From Cellulomonas sp. URHE0023 (GTDB lineage Bacteria; Actinomycetota; Actinomycetes; Actinomycetales; Cellulomonadaceae), in assembly GCF_000688475.1 (NCBI RefSeq), contig NZ_JIAN01000005.1:372001-436000 (forward strand): a stretch of 64,000 nucleotides of DNA, in the 5' to 3' direction. Each line of letters opens with the position of its first letter. Positions within the stretch are counted from its first letter, which is position 1. Shown here one piece after another: positions 8,968 through 16,818 of the stretch. A program made the translations under genes and the position numbers. The notes beneath the pieces are model-generated. The model was not told the DNA's origin, ran no database searches, and saw only the letters and a list, made by a program, of their open reading frames with translations.

Positions 8968-9914
8968 GCCTGAGCCTGGACGGCGGCGACCCGTCGACGC
9001 CACCGGTCGGCGAGGTCGGGCGCCGCGGCGGCGCGTGCGAGGACCGTCGGGTCGGGTGCAGGGCGACGCACGGCGATCGCGCCGTCCTGCGGAAGGAGCG
9101 GCTCGGCGACGAGGTCCGCGGCAAGCAGCTGGGCGGTCGCGAGGCCGCAGGCGTACGGCAGCTCGGGCAGCGCGGCGGCGAGCGCGATCCCGGCTGCCAG
9201 GCCGACGGAGGACTCCAGGGCGCTGGACACGACGACCGGGAGGCCGAGGGTCTCGGCGAGCTCGAGGCACGCGCGCACACCACCCAGGGGCTGCACCTTG
9301 AGGACCACGACGTCGGCGGCGTGCGCTCGCGCGACGGCCCACGGGTCCTGCGCCCGACGGATCGACTCGTCGGCGGCGATCGGCACGTGGGTGCGCCGGC
9401 GGAGCTCGGCGAGGTCCTCGACGGACGGAACGGGCTGCTCGGCGTACTCGAGGCCGCCGGCGGCGCGGTCGAGCGCGTGGAGCCTCGCGACGGCCGTGTC
9501 GACGTCCCAGGCGGCGTTGGCGTCGATGCGGATCGCGCCGCTCGGTCCGAGAGCGTCGCGCACGGCCTCGAGGCGCGCGATCTCGTCAGCGAGCGACTGG
9601 CCGGGCTCGGCGACCTTGACCTTGGCGGTCCGGCAGCCACCGGAGGCGAGCACGATGGCGTGAGCGGTCGCCGCGTCGACGGCCGGCACGGTGACGTTGA
9701 CCGGGATCCGGTCGCGCACGGGCGCCGGCCAGCCCTCGTCGGCCGCCTCCCGGGCGGCGCGCCACCACGCGAGCGACTCCTGCTCGTCGTAGTCCCAGAA
9801 CGGGCTGAACTCCGCCCAGCCGGCGTCGCCCTGCACGAGAACGCCGTCTCGGACGGTCAGTCCGCGGAACCTGGTCCGCAACGGGACGGACCAGACGTGC
9901 AGGTCAGCGGGCAT
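8964..9914 (-). CDS. menC: o-succinylbenzoate synthase
   Basis: Enolase-superfamily dehydratase producing o-succinylbenzoate (316 aa). The catalytic lysine region TAKVKVAE (~residue 97), metal ligands in RIDANAAWD, EYAEQPV and ADES, and the second lysine in VVLKVQPLGG are all visible. It is the first gene of a menC-menD pair with a 4-base overlap. TAGGGT 6 nt before the ATG suggests leaderless transcription; that box overlaps the stop codon of the upstream TetR gene. Confidence 0.93.
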   Translation of the reverse strand: MPADLHVWSVPLRTRFRGLTVRDGVLVQGDAGWAEFSPFWDYDEQESLAWWRAAREAADEGWPAPVRDRIPVNVTVPAVDAATAHAIVLASGGCRTAKVKVAEPGQSLADEIARLEAVRDALGPSGAIRIDANAAWDVDTAVARLHALDRAAGGLEYAEQPVPSVEDLAELRRRTHVPIAADESIRRAQDPWAVARAHAADVVVLKVQPLGGVRACLELAETLGLPVVVSSALESSVGLAAGIALAAALPELPYACGLATAQLLAADLVAEPLLPQDGAIAVRRPAPDPTVLARAAAAPDLADRWRRRVAAVQAQA

Positions 9915-9920
9915 GGCACA

Positions 9921-9926
9921 ACCCTA
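9921..9926 (-). promoter_or_regulatory. leaderless -10 box of menC
   Basis: TAGGGT on the minus strand ends 6 nt before the menC ATG. Its first three bases are also the TAG stop of the tetR gene. Confidence 0.55.
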
Positions 9927-10517
9927 CGCGGCCGGACTTTGCTCCCGGCCGGCAGGAGCACAGCTCCAGGCGGCAACGAGCAGGTCCCGCACGGTCGGGC
10001 GCACCTCCCGGTGCTCGGTGAGCGCGCTGACCACGCCGCCGTCCACGATCGCGATGGTGACCTGAGCACTCGTGGGTGCACCCACCAGGGAGACCAGGTG
10101 CTCGACCGCCTCGTCGACCCCCGACCGGCCCGCGGCGAACGCGCGCGCCAGCGCGGGGTGACGGCCGGCGCCCAGGAGGTGCTCGTAGTGGCTCCGCACG
10201 TCGGCGTCGTCGCCCGCCGGCAGGACCGCGTCCGCGACGAGGACCGCCGCGGCCCGCGGGTCGGCGGACACGCGCTGGCCCCGGTGCTCGGTGGCCCGGG
10301 CGTGTGCCGCCCACGCCTGCGCGAGCGCGTCGCCCGCCGCGCCTGCGAGCTCGTCCAGGCTGCCGAAGTAGTACGTCGTGGCCGAGACGGACGCGCCCGC
10401 CTCGACGGCGACCCTGCGGTGCGTCAGTGCGCCCGGTCCCTCGCGGAGCATGAGGGCTGCGGCGGCCTGGGCGAGCTCGTCGCGGCGACGCGCCCCCTTG
10501 CCCGTCGATCCGGCCAT
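9924..10517 (-). CDS. TetR family transcriptional regulator
   Basis: 197-aa one-component repressor. The N-terminal HTH spans about residues 10-55 (ALTHRRVAVEAGASVSATTYYFGS, a classic TetR recognition helix followed by YYFGS). The C-terminal ligand domain is of the type found in actinobacterial TetR regulators of small pumps. The ATG overlaps the stop of the upstream SMR gene by one base (TGATG), so pump and regulator form an operon. The perfect palindrome at 10928-10943 in their common promoter is the likely operator, making this an autoregulated efflux cassette. Confidence 0.88.
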   Translation of the reverse strand: MAGSTGKGARRRDELAQAAAALMLREGPGALTHRRVAVEAGASVSATTYYFGSLDELAGAAGDALAQAWAAHARATEHRGQRVSADPRAAAVLVADAVLPAGDDADVRSHYEHLLGAGRHPALARAFAAGRSGVDEAVEHLVSLVGAPTSAQVTIAIVDGGVVSALTEHREVRPTVRDLLVAAWSCAPAGREQSPAA

Positions 10518-10840
10518 CAGTGCCCGCCGCCGGACAGGTTGAGCCCGACCACGCCGGCGACGATGAGGACGAGCGAGACGATCTTGAGCACAGACACGGA
10601 CTCGCCGAGGAACACGATCGCCAGGACCGCGGTCAGCGCCGCCCCGATGCCGACCCAGACTCCGTACGCGACCCCGACCGGCAACGTCTTGAGCGACCAG
10701 GCCAGGCCTCCCATGGAGGCGGCCAGCATCACGACGAAGAGGACGCTCGGCCACAGCCTGGTGAAGCCGTCGGACGCCTTGAGGCTCAGTGCCCAGCCCG
10801 CCTCGAGCATGCCGGACACGATGAGAACGACCCATGCCAT
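10517..10840 (-). CDS. SMR family transporter, Gdx/SugE-like
   Basis: Four-helix small multidrug resistance protein of 107 aa working as a dual-topology dimer in the membrane. Glu13 (GMLEAGWAL) is the proton/substrate carboxylate. LPVGVAYGVWVGIGA and the W-rich first helix match the guanidinium exporter (Gdx/SugE) subtype better than EmrE, whose motif is typically PTGIAYAIWSG. No guanidine riboswitch was recognised upstream; control is more likely by the co-transcribed TetR. The ATG has GGAGG 8 bases upstream; a longer open frame (to 10978) has a non-membrane Arg/Pro-rich start and was rejected. Confidence 0.9.
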   Translation of the reverse strand: MAWVVLIVSGMLEAGWALSLKASDGFTRLWPSVLFVVMLAASMGGLAWSLKTLPVGVAYGVWVGIGAALTAVLAIVFLGESVSVLKIVSLVLIVAGVVGLNLSGGGH

Positions 10841-10927
10841 GGTGATGCACCTCCGTCCGCCTGGGCTCGCCGCAGGCGGTGGGACCGTGCGCGCCGGGTG
10901 GCAGTCCCCGCCGTCACGCGCACGTTC

Positions 10928-10943
10928 TGGTACAAGCGTACCA
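10928..10943. promoter_or_regulatory. palindromic operator for the SMR/TetR operon
   Basis: TGGTACAAGCGTACCA has perfect 6-bp arms. It lies between the divergent SMR and menB starts, beside the menB -10 box (10950-10955), so binding could affect both genes. Assignment to the local TetR is inference from position. Confidence 0.6.
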
Positions 10944-10949
10944 AACCGA

Positions 10950-10955
10950 TAGGCT
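10950..10955 (+). promoter_or_regulatory. leaderless -10 box of menB
   Basis: TAGGCT ends 7 nt before the menB GTG start. Confidence 0.6.
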
Positions 10956-10962
10956 GGGCGTC

Positions 10963-11925
10963 GTGAACCTCCCGGCACCCGTCAGCGACACCTTCGACCC
11001 GACACGGTGGCGGACCGTCGACGGGTTCGAGGACCTCACCGACCTGACCTACCACCGCGGCGTCGCCCGGCCCAGCCCCGAGCAGGCCGCGCAGGGCGCC
11101 CTCGAACGGGACACCCCGGTGGTCCGGGTCGCGTTCCACCGGCCCGAGGTGCGCAACGCGTTCCGGCCGCACACCGTCGACGAGCTCTACCGGGTGCTCG
11201 ACCACGCGCGCACCACCTCGAACGTCGGGACCGTGCTGCTCACCGGCAACGGGCCGGCCCCGAAGGACGGCGTCTGGTCGTTCTGCTCCGGCGGCGACCA
11301 GCGCATCCGCGGCCGCGACGGCTACCGCTACGCCGACAGTGAGACGTCCGAGGGCATCGATCCCGCGCGGGCAGGACGCCTCCACATCCTGGAGGTGCAG
11401 CGACTCATCCGGACGATGCCCAAGGTCGTCGTCGCCCTGGTCAACGGCTGGGCAGCCGGCGGCGGCCACTCCCTGCACGTCGTCGCGGACCTGACGATCG
11501 CCAGCCGCGAGCATGCGCGATTCATGCAGACCGACGCCAACGTCGGCTCGTTCGACGGCGGGTACGGGTCAGCGCTGCTCGCCCGTCAGGTCGGTCAGAA
11601 GCGGGCGCGGGAGATCTTCTTCCTGGCGCGGGAGTACTCGGCCGAGCAGGCACTCGCCTGGGGGGCCGTCAACGACGTCGTGGCCCATGACGACCTCGAG
11701 GAGGCCGGGATCGAGTACGCGCGGATCATCGCGACGAAGTCGCCGCAGGCCGTCCGGATGCTCAAGTTCGCGTTCAACCTCGCCGACGACGGCCTGGCCG
11801 GCCAGCAGGTGTTCGCAGGCGAGGCGACGCGCCTGGCGTACATGACGGACGAGGCCGTCGAGGGCCGGGACGCCTTCCTGCAGCGCCGAGAGCCGGACTG
11901 GTCGGGCTTCCCGTACGCGTACTGA
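10963..11925 (+). CDS. menB: 1,4-dihydroxy-2-naphthoyl-CoA synthase
   Basis: Crotonase-fold ring-closing enzyme of menaquinone synthesis (320 aa). The sequence carries VRNAFRPHTVDELYRVLDHAR, an oxyanion/CoA segment FCSGGDQRIRG, the GGGHSLHVV loop, TDANVGSFDGGYGS with the catalytic Asp/Ser-Tyr region, and the C-terminal AYMTDEAVEGRDAFL motif, all typical of MenB. The GTG at 10963 was chosen because TAGGCT lies 7 nt upstream; an earlier in-frame ATG would run through the operator region. It is transcribed away from menC/menD, so the pathway is split over several units. Confidence 0.97.
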   Translation: MNLPAPVSDTFDPTRWRTVDGFEDLTDLTYHRGVARPSPEQAAQGALERDTPVVRVAFHRPEVRNAFRPHTVDELYRVLDHARTTSNVGTVLLTGNGPAPKDGVWSFCSGGDQRIRGRDGYRYADSETSEGIDPARAGRLHILEVQRLIRTMPKVVVALVNGWAAGGGHSLHVVADLTIASREHARFMQTDANVGSFDGGYGSALLARQVGQKRAREIFFLAREYSAEQALAWGAVNDVVAHDDLEEAGIEYARIIATKSPQAVRMLKFAFNLADDGLAGQQVFAGEATRLAYMTDEAVEGRDAFLQRREPDWSGFPYAY

Positions 11926-11933
11926 GCGCGTCG

Positions 11934-12092
11934 CTACCGGCCGCCCATGGCCCAGCCGGCCACGTCGACGATCGCCCCGAGGACGCCCGCCGTGGCGACC
12001 AGGAGCGCGACGAGGACGACGCCGGCCGCGACCACGGCAGCCATCGAACGGACGTCGTGCTCACTCGCGGGAGAGTGCGTGGGATCTGCCAT
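11934..12092 (-). CDS. small single-pass membrane protein, function unknown
   Basis: Predicted 52-residue protein: a short polar N terminus (MADPTHSPASEHDVRS), one hydrophobic helix of about 25 residues rich in Ala, Val and Leu, and a short GWAMGGR tail. GGAGG lies 3-8 bases before the ATG. It sits between the convergent menB and the DUF3048 genes. The hydrophobic profile supports a real gene, but no family was recognised. Confidence 0.55.
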   Translation of the reverse strand: MADPTHSPASEHDVRSMAAVVAAGVVLVALLVATAGVLGAIVDVAGWAMGGR

Positions 12093-12176
12093 GCCTCCAG
12101 GCTGCCCGGGTGGGCGTGGGGAGCACATCGGCCCCGGGTCTCGGTCCGGAGCCGCCAGGTCATCCCTGGGACGGAC

Positions 12177-13244
12177 TCAGCCGACCGTCACGGATCCTGA
12201 CCCGGCCGGCACCAGCTCGACCCAGGTGTTGCCCGGCGCCAGGTCGGCCGGCGACCCGTCGGCCGCGAAGAGGCGCATCGGTGCGTCCTGGGAGTCCTTC
12301 TTCCAGGTGACCGGAAGGGTCTTGCCACCCGTCGCCACCAGACCCTCGCCGGATCCCACCAGCTCGTACGTCGGAACAGGCGTGCCACCCTGCGCGGCAT
12401 AGCCGGTCGGAGGGTGAGCCGCGGTGATCGAGACGACGTTGACGGCCGACAGACGCGCACCGCCGCGCGACGTCGCCGGTGTGGCGCCCTCCGACCGGAG
12501 CCACGTGCCCGAGGCGGCGTCCCAGGTCCAGGTCGGGCTCGACGCCGGGGAGAGCTGGAAGGAGAGCGTCCCGGCCGGGGCACCGCCGACCACGGCGGCG
12601 GCCCGGTCGGCGCTGCGCGCGATCGTGAACTGCTCGCCGGGCGGTGCCTGGTGGTCGGCGTCCGCCTGGGCCCAGAACACCGTCGGGGTGCCGTAGACGT
12701 TGTGCGGTGCCGCACGGTCCTTGGTCCGGTACATCCCCGGAGCACCCGCGTCATGACTGATCATCTGGACGCCACTCTGGGCGACGAGCGTGAGGATGCC
12801 CGGCTGACCGCCGGAGAACGCCAGCAGCCCGTGCATGGGAGCGAGGATCAGCGGGTCCATCGGACGCACCGACCGGATCGGTCCGACCTCGGCGGGCACC
12901 TGCGAGTGGAAGACCGCGACGAGCCGGGACACGTCGAACTCGACGATGGTCTCCCAGACCACGTCCGCCTGCTCCAGGCCCGACTGCGGCCGTGCCACCG
13001 GCGTGTTCTCGATCTTCACCGCGAGCGCGGGACGCGACGCAGGATCACCGGGGACGCCCGTCAAGGGCCAGCTCGGCGCCACGACCGGGACGGGTGCCGC
13101 CGCCTTGGCGGGAGGGACCGTCGGAAGGACAGTCACCGTGGTGGCGCTGGGCGCGGGCTCCGGAGCCGGCGAGCTGCAGGACACCAGAGCCAGCAGCGCA
13201 CCGAGCGCCACACCGATCGACCCCACACGCGTCTTGGTCCTCAT
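12177..13244 (-). CDS. DUF3048 domain lipoprotein (copy 1)
   Basis: 355-aa exported protein with a lipoprotein signal (LLALVSCSS; Cys near residue 22), then a Pro/Ala linker and the DUF3048 body: WPLTGV, VKIENTPVARPQSGLEQADVV, GPIRSVRPMDP, LAFSGGQPG and APHNVYG. Bacillus YerB is the best known relative; the biochemical role of the family is not settled. The ATG at 13244 follows a purine-rich AGGGGGCGGT. It is the downstream copy of a tandem pair with the gene at 13321-14409, 76 bases away on the same strand. Confidence 0.85.
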   Translation of the reverse strand: MRTKTRVGSIGVALGALLALVSCSSPAPEPAPSATTVTVLPTVPPAKAAAPVPVVAPSWPLTGVPGDPASRPALAVKIENTPVARPQSGLEQADVVWETIVEFDVSRLVAVFHSQVPAEVGPIRSVRPMDPLILAPMHGLLAFSGGQPGILTLVAQSGVQMISHDAGAPGMYRTKDRAAPHNVYGTPTVFWAQADADHQAPPGEQFTIARSADRAAAVVGGAPAGTLSFQLSPASSPTWTWDAASGTWLRSEGATPATSRGGARLSAVNVVSITAAHPPTGYAAQGGTPVPTYELVGSGEGLVATGGKTLPVTWKKDSQDAPMRLFAADGSPADLAPGNTWVELVPAGSGSVTVG

Positions 13245-13320
13245 ACCGCCCCCTGTCGCCACCGTGCTGATGCTCCAGGTTGCCATGCGACCACGGCGGG
13301 ACGCGGGAGCACAGGCCGGG

Positions 13321-14409
13321 TCAGCCCATCGTGACGGAACCCGAACCCACCGGGACCAGCTCGATCCAGGTCACGCCCGGGGCCAGCGTCGCCGGGGCTC
13401 CGTCAGCGGTCGCCAGGGTGAGCACCTCACCGACCGAGCCCTTCGCCCACCGGACCGGGACCGACTTGCCGCCGCTGGACAGGGTCCCGTCGCCGGTGCC
13501 CTCCAGCACGGTCTCGGGCACCGGGTTCCCCGCGGGGTCGAAGGTCCCCGAGTTCACCAGCTGGACCGAGAGGGTGACGATGTTGGTGGCCGCCATCCGC
13601 GCACCCGTGCGGACGACCGCGGGCGTGGTGCCCTCCGAGCGCAGGTAGGTGCTCGACGGCGCGTCCCAGGACCACGTCGGCTTGGCGTAGCCGGACAGCT
13701 TGACGCTGACGGTCCCGGCCGGGGAGCCGCTGACGACCGCACTCGCGGACTCCGCCTTCTTGGCGAAGACGAACTGGGTGGGCGGGGTGGCACTGTGCTC
13801 GGCATCCGCCTGGCTCCAGAACGTCTCCGGGGTGCCGTAGACGTTGTGGGGTGCCGGCGCGACACCCTTCTTGCGGTAGAAGCCGGCTGCGCCCGCGTCC
13901 TGGCTGATCGTCTGGATCCCGGCAGCCTTCAGCTCGTTCACGAAACCGGGCTGGCCACCGGAGAACGCGATGAGCCCGTGCATCGGGGCGACGATCGCGG
14001 GGTCCATCGGGCGCACCGAGCGGATCGGACCGACCTCGGCGGGGACCTTCGAGTGGTAGACCGCGACGAACCGGCTGATGCCGCCCTCGACGACCTCTTC
14101 CCAGACGTTGTCCGCCTCGTCCAGACCGGTCTGCGGTCGGGCCTCGCCGGAGTTCTCGATCTTCACCGCGAGCGAGGGCCGCACGGGCATGTCGGTGGCG
14201 GCGACGCCCGTCAAGGGCCACCGCGGCGGCGCGGCCGGTGCGGGCGGGGCACCCTTCGCGGGCTCGATCACTGTCGGCTGCGACACGTCCGCGACGGGCG
14301 TGGGCGACTCGGACGACCCACCGCTGCAGGCGGCCAGCAGTGACATCGCACCGGCCGCGACGACGAGCAGCGCCGGCAGGCGACGAGTGCGGATGAGGGC
14401 AGTGGGCAC
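13321..14409 (-). CDS. DUF3048 domain lipoprotein (copy 2)
   Basis: 362-aa paralogue of the neighbouring downstream gene with its own lipobox (LLAACSGG). It shares the whole DUF3048 signature: VKIENSGEARPQTGLDEAD, GPIRSVRPMDP, FSGGQPGF and APHNVYGTPETFW. GTG start with AAGGAG 8 bases upstream; a TAGAGT -10-like box at 14440-14445 suggests a leadered promoter shared by both copies. Divergent from menE. The pair probably arose by tandem duplication; function remains unknown, likely at the outer face of the membrane. Confidence 0.87.
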   Translation of the reverse strand: MPTALIRTRRLPALLVVAAGAMSLLAACSGGSSESPTPVADVSQPTVIEPAKGAPPAPAAPPRWPLTGVAATDMPVRPSLAVKIENSGEARPQTGLDEADNVWEEVVEGGISRFVAVYHSKVPAEVGPIRSVRPMDPAIVAPMHGLIAFSGGQPGFVNELKAAGIQTISQDAGAAGFYRKKGVAPAPHNVYGTPETFWSQADAEHSATPPTQFVFAKKAESASAVVSGSPAGTVSVKLSGYAKPTWSWDAPSSTYLRSEGTTPAVVRTGARMAATNIVTLSVQLVNSGTFDPAGNPVPETVLEGTGDGTLSSGGKSVPVRWAKGSVGEVLTLATADGAPATLAPGVTWIELVPVGSGSVTMG

Positions 14410-14490
14410 AGGGAGCTCCTTGAGGGTGGGACCGCCGATACTCTACGGCCCGATTCCTGGCCACTCGGAGACCGCCGCGACGGCGCGCCC

Positions 14491-14496
14491 TACCCT
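14491..14496 (+). promoter_or_regulatory. leaderless -10 box of menE
   Basis: TACCCT ends 6 nt before the menE GTG and is nearly identical in context to the menF promoter. Confidence 0.6.
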
Positions 14497-14502
14497 GGAC
14501 CG

Positions 14503-15633
14503 GTGAGCCGGCCCCTGCGCGACGTCCCCGCGCGGGCCGATCTCCTGCTCCCGGCGCTCGCGGCCGCTCTCGACGGCACGGGCGCCGCCGTCGGCCCGGG
14601 CCCCGACACGGTCGCCGACGAGGTCGCGCTCGTGGTGCGCACGTCCGGCTCGACCGGCGACCCGCGCGGCGTGCTGCTCTCGGCCGCCGCGCTGCGCGCC
14701 TCGGCGGCCGCGACGGCCGACCGCCTGGCCGGTCCGGGGCACTGGCTCCTCGCACTGCCGCTGCAGCACGTCGCCGGTCTGCAGGTCCTGGTCCGGTCGG
14801 TGCTCGCAGGCACCCGACCGGTCGTCCTGCCGGACGGGCCGTTCCGGGCACCCGCCTTCGTGGCCGCGGCGACCACCATGCATTCCGGCCCCCGGTACAC
14901 GTCACTCGTTCCGACCCAGCTCGTACGGCTTCTGGACGACCCCGCCGGCTCCGACGCCCTGCGCGAGTTCGACGCCGTGCTGGTCGGTGGTGCCGCGACG
15001 GGCAGCGACCTGCTGGACCGGGCCCGGTCCGCGGGTGTCGCGGTGGTCACCACCTACGGGATGTCCGAGACGTGCGGCGGCTGCGTGTACGACGGTGTCC
15101 CGCTCGACGGCGTCTCCGTCCGGACCGATGACGCGGGGCGCATCCTGCTGGCGGGACCGGTCCTGGCCGAGGGGTACACGGGCGGGCGCGGCCACCTCGA
15201 GGACCCGTTCGTGCACGTCGACGGGCGTCGCTGGCTGGTGACCTCCGACCTCGGGTCCTGGGCGGGCGGACGGCTCACCGTGCTGGGCCGGGCCGACGAC
15301 GTGCTGGTCAGCGGCGGCACCAAGGTCTCGCCGCACGCGGTCGAGGCGGTCCTCGAACGGTTCGGCGAGGTGGTCGTCGTCGGACTTCCGGACGCCGAGT
15401 GGGGGCAGGTCGTGGTGGCCGTCGTGGTGCCGCGCCCGGGGAGCACGCCGACGCTCGCGGACGCACGCGCGGTGGTCACCGAACGCCTCGGCGCGGCCCA
15501 CGCCCCGCGCCACCTCGTGGTCACAGGTTCGCTCCCGCTGCGCGGGCCGGGCAAGATCGACCGTCGGGCCGCCGCACGGCTCGCCGGTGCCCTGCTCCAG
15601 CAAGGGACCTTCATCGAGAGGAACGACACGTGA
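14503..15633 (+). CDS. menE: o-succinylbenzoate-CoA ligase
   Basis: Adenylate-forming enzyme activating o-succinylbenzoate with CoA (376 aa, short compared with ~450-490 aa in other MenE; typical of actinobacteria). ATP loop RTSGSTGDPRGV is near residue 46; LPLQHVAGLQVL, TTYGMSETCGG, the hinge LTVLGRADDV and the C-terminal catalytic-lysine segment GPGKIDRR are present. GTG start with a TACCCT box 6 nt upstream. Its TGA overlaps the menA GTG (GTGA), so menE and menA are coupled. Confidence 0.93.
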   Translation: MSRPLRDVPARADLLLPALAAALDGTGAAVGPGPDTVADEVALVVRTSGSTGDPRGVLLSAAALRASAAATADRLAGPGHWLLALPLQHVAGLQVLVRSVLAGTRPVVLPDGPFRAPAFVAAATTMHSGPRYTSLVPTQLVRLLDDPAGSDALREFDAVLVGGAATGSDLLDRARSAGVAVVTTYGMSETCGGCVYDGVPLDGVSVRTDDAGRILLAGPVLAEGYTGGRGHLEDPFVHVDGRRWLVTSDLGSWAGGRLTVLGRADDVLVSGGTKVSPHAVEAVLERFGEVVVVGLPDAEWGQVVVAVVVPRPGSTPTLADARAVVTERLGAAHAPRHLVVTGSLPLRGPGKIDRRAAARLAGALLQQGTFIERNDT

Positions 15634-16502
15634 CCACTGCCAGCGACTGGGTGCAGGGCGCTCGTCTGCGCACGCTGCCTGCCGCCGCCGCCCCGGTCCT
15701 CGTCGGCAGCGGCGCCGCCGCTCACCTGGGCGCGTTCGACCTCGGTCGGGCCGCCCTGGCCCTCGGGGTCGCCCTCGCTCTGCAGGTGGGTGTCAACTAC
15801 GCCAACGACTACTCCGACGGGATCCGCGGTACCGACGTCGACCGCGTCGGTCCTCTGCGCCTGACCGCGTCCGGCACAGCGAGCCCGAGGACGGTCAAGG
15901 GCGCGGCTTTCACGGCGTTCGGCGTCGCCGCGGTGCTGGGCCTGTGGCTCGTCTCGCTGTCCGGCCAGTGGTGGTTGCTCGCCGTCGGGGCGGCCGCGAT
16001 CCTCGCCGCTTGGGGATACACCGGCGGCCGCAAGCCCTACGGCTACCGGGGGCTCGGCGAGGTGGGCGTCTTCACGTTCTTCGGGCTGGTCGCCGTGCTC
16101 GGCACGACGTACACCCAGGCGGGCGAGGTCTCCTGGGCCGCCTGGGTGGGGGCGGTCGCTGTCGGGATGCTCGCGTGCGCCCTGCTCATGGCCAACAACC
16201 TGCGCGACGTGCCCACGGACGCGCTCGTCGGCAAGCGCACTCTGGCCGTGCGCCTCGGCGAGCACCGGTCGCGCCGGGTCTACGCCGGGCTCGTGGTGCT
16301 CCCGGTCCTCCTCGGCGGCATCGGGTGCGCGTTCGCGAACCCGTGGACGCTGATCGTCCTGCTCCTGCTGTTCCCGTCGGTCGCGCTCGCCGTGACGGTC
16401 CTGCTGGGTGCTCGCGGCCGCGCGCTGGTGCCCGTGCTCATGTTCACCGGGCTGCTCGAGCTGGCCTTCGGGATCCTGCTCGGCATCGGCCTCGCGCTCT
16501 AG
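15630..16502 (+). CDS. menA: 1,4-dihydroxy-2-naphthoate polyprenyltransferase
   Basis: UbiA-superfamily membrane prenyltransferase attaching the isoprenoid tail to DHNA (290 aa, about eight to nine helices). The first Asp-rich motif NDYSD is at residues 59-63 and the second, NNLRDVPTD, near 189. A GAGAGGAAC ribosome binding site precedes the GTG, which overlaps the menE stop. The TAG stop shares a palindromic CTAG with the stop of the convergent DUF4229 gene. Confidence 0.95.
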   Translation: MTTASDWVQGARLRTLPAAAAPVLVGSGAAAHLGAFDLGRAALALGVALALQVGVNYANDYSDGIRGTDVDRVGPLRLTASGTASPRTVKGAAFTAFGVAAVLGLWLVSLSGQWWLLAVGAAAILAAWGYTGGRKPYGYRGLGEVGVFTFFGLVAVLGTTYTQAGEVSWAAWVGAVAVGMLACALLMANNLRDVPTDALVGKRTLAVRLGEHRSRRVYAGLVVLPVLLGGIGCAFANPWTLIVLLLLFPSVALAVTVLLGARGRALVPVLMFTGLLELAFGILLGIGLAL

Positions 16503-16759
16503 GGCTCCCGCCGGGCCGCCTCGTCCGCGGCATCCTCGACGATCGCGTCGACGTCGGGTCGGCGTCCGCGCTCCACGCGGTCCGCGATGTGCCGAGCGGC
16601 CGCGTCGCGCTGGCGGGACAGCAGCACGTAGGAGAGTCCCCACGCCAGGAAGGCCGCGACGACGGGGGTCAGCCACGACCGCATCCCGACCCACCACAAG
16701 ATGGCGAAGCACACGGCGAACAGGGCGAGGCGCAGGATCGAGAAGACGACGACGGGCAC
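16499..16759 (-). CDS. DUF4229 family small membrane protein
   Basis: 86-residue protein with two hydrophobic helices (about residues 4-22 and 27-44), an R-Q-R-D-A segment and an acidic/basic cytoplasmic tail, matching the actinobacterial DUF4229 pattern. The second of two in-frame GTG codons (16759) is preferred over 16765 because TACCCT lies exactly 7 nt upstream, the spacing seen at other leaderless starts here, whereas it is 1 nt from the first. Neighbours menA and a PLDc_N protein give no direct functional clue. Confidence 0.75.
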   Translation of the reverse strand: MPVVVFSILRLALFAVCFAILWWVGMRSWLTPVVAAFLAWGLSYVLLSRQRDAAARHIADRVERGRRPDVDAIVEDAADEAARREP

Positions 16760-16766
16760 GGGCACC

Positions 16767-16812
16767 AGGGTAGGCCGCTGGGGCCCTCATCCCGCCCCGC
16801 GGCGTCTACTCT
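16767..16812. promoter_or_regulatory. divergent leaderless promoters of DUF4229 and PLDc_N genes
   Basis: TACCCT on the minus strand (16767-16772) is 7 nt from the DUF4229 GTG, and TACTCT on the plus strand (16807-16812) is 6 nt from the PLDc_N ATG. The two promoters are back to back within about 60 bases. Confidence 0.6.
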
Positions 16813-16818
16813 GACGAG

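Noticed and set aside
10841..10927. Guanidine riboswitch before the Gdx-like SMR gene
   Set aside because: Two small stems can be drawn (GGGAC/GTCCC and CCGCCTG/CAGGCGG), but none of the conserved ykkC class I, II (ACGR loops) or III sequence elements is present. Control by the linked TetR and palindrome is simpler.
8778..10952. Very long open frames antisense to menD/menC, ccdA, hppA and others
   Set aside because: They are by-products of high GC third-position bias. They lack ribosome binding sites, are Arg/Gly/His-rich without domains, and lie opposite well-supported genes.
16760..16765. GTG at 16765 as start of the DUF4229 gene
   Set aside because: It would begin one base after the TACCCT box, which is impossible for that promoter; GTG 16759 has the 7-nt spacing seen at other leaderless genes.
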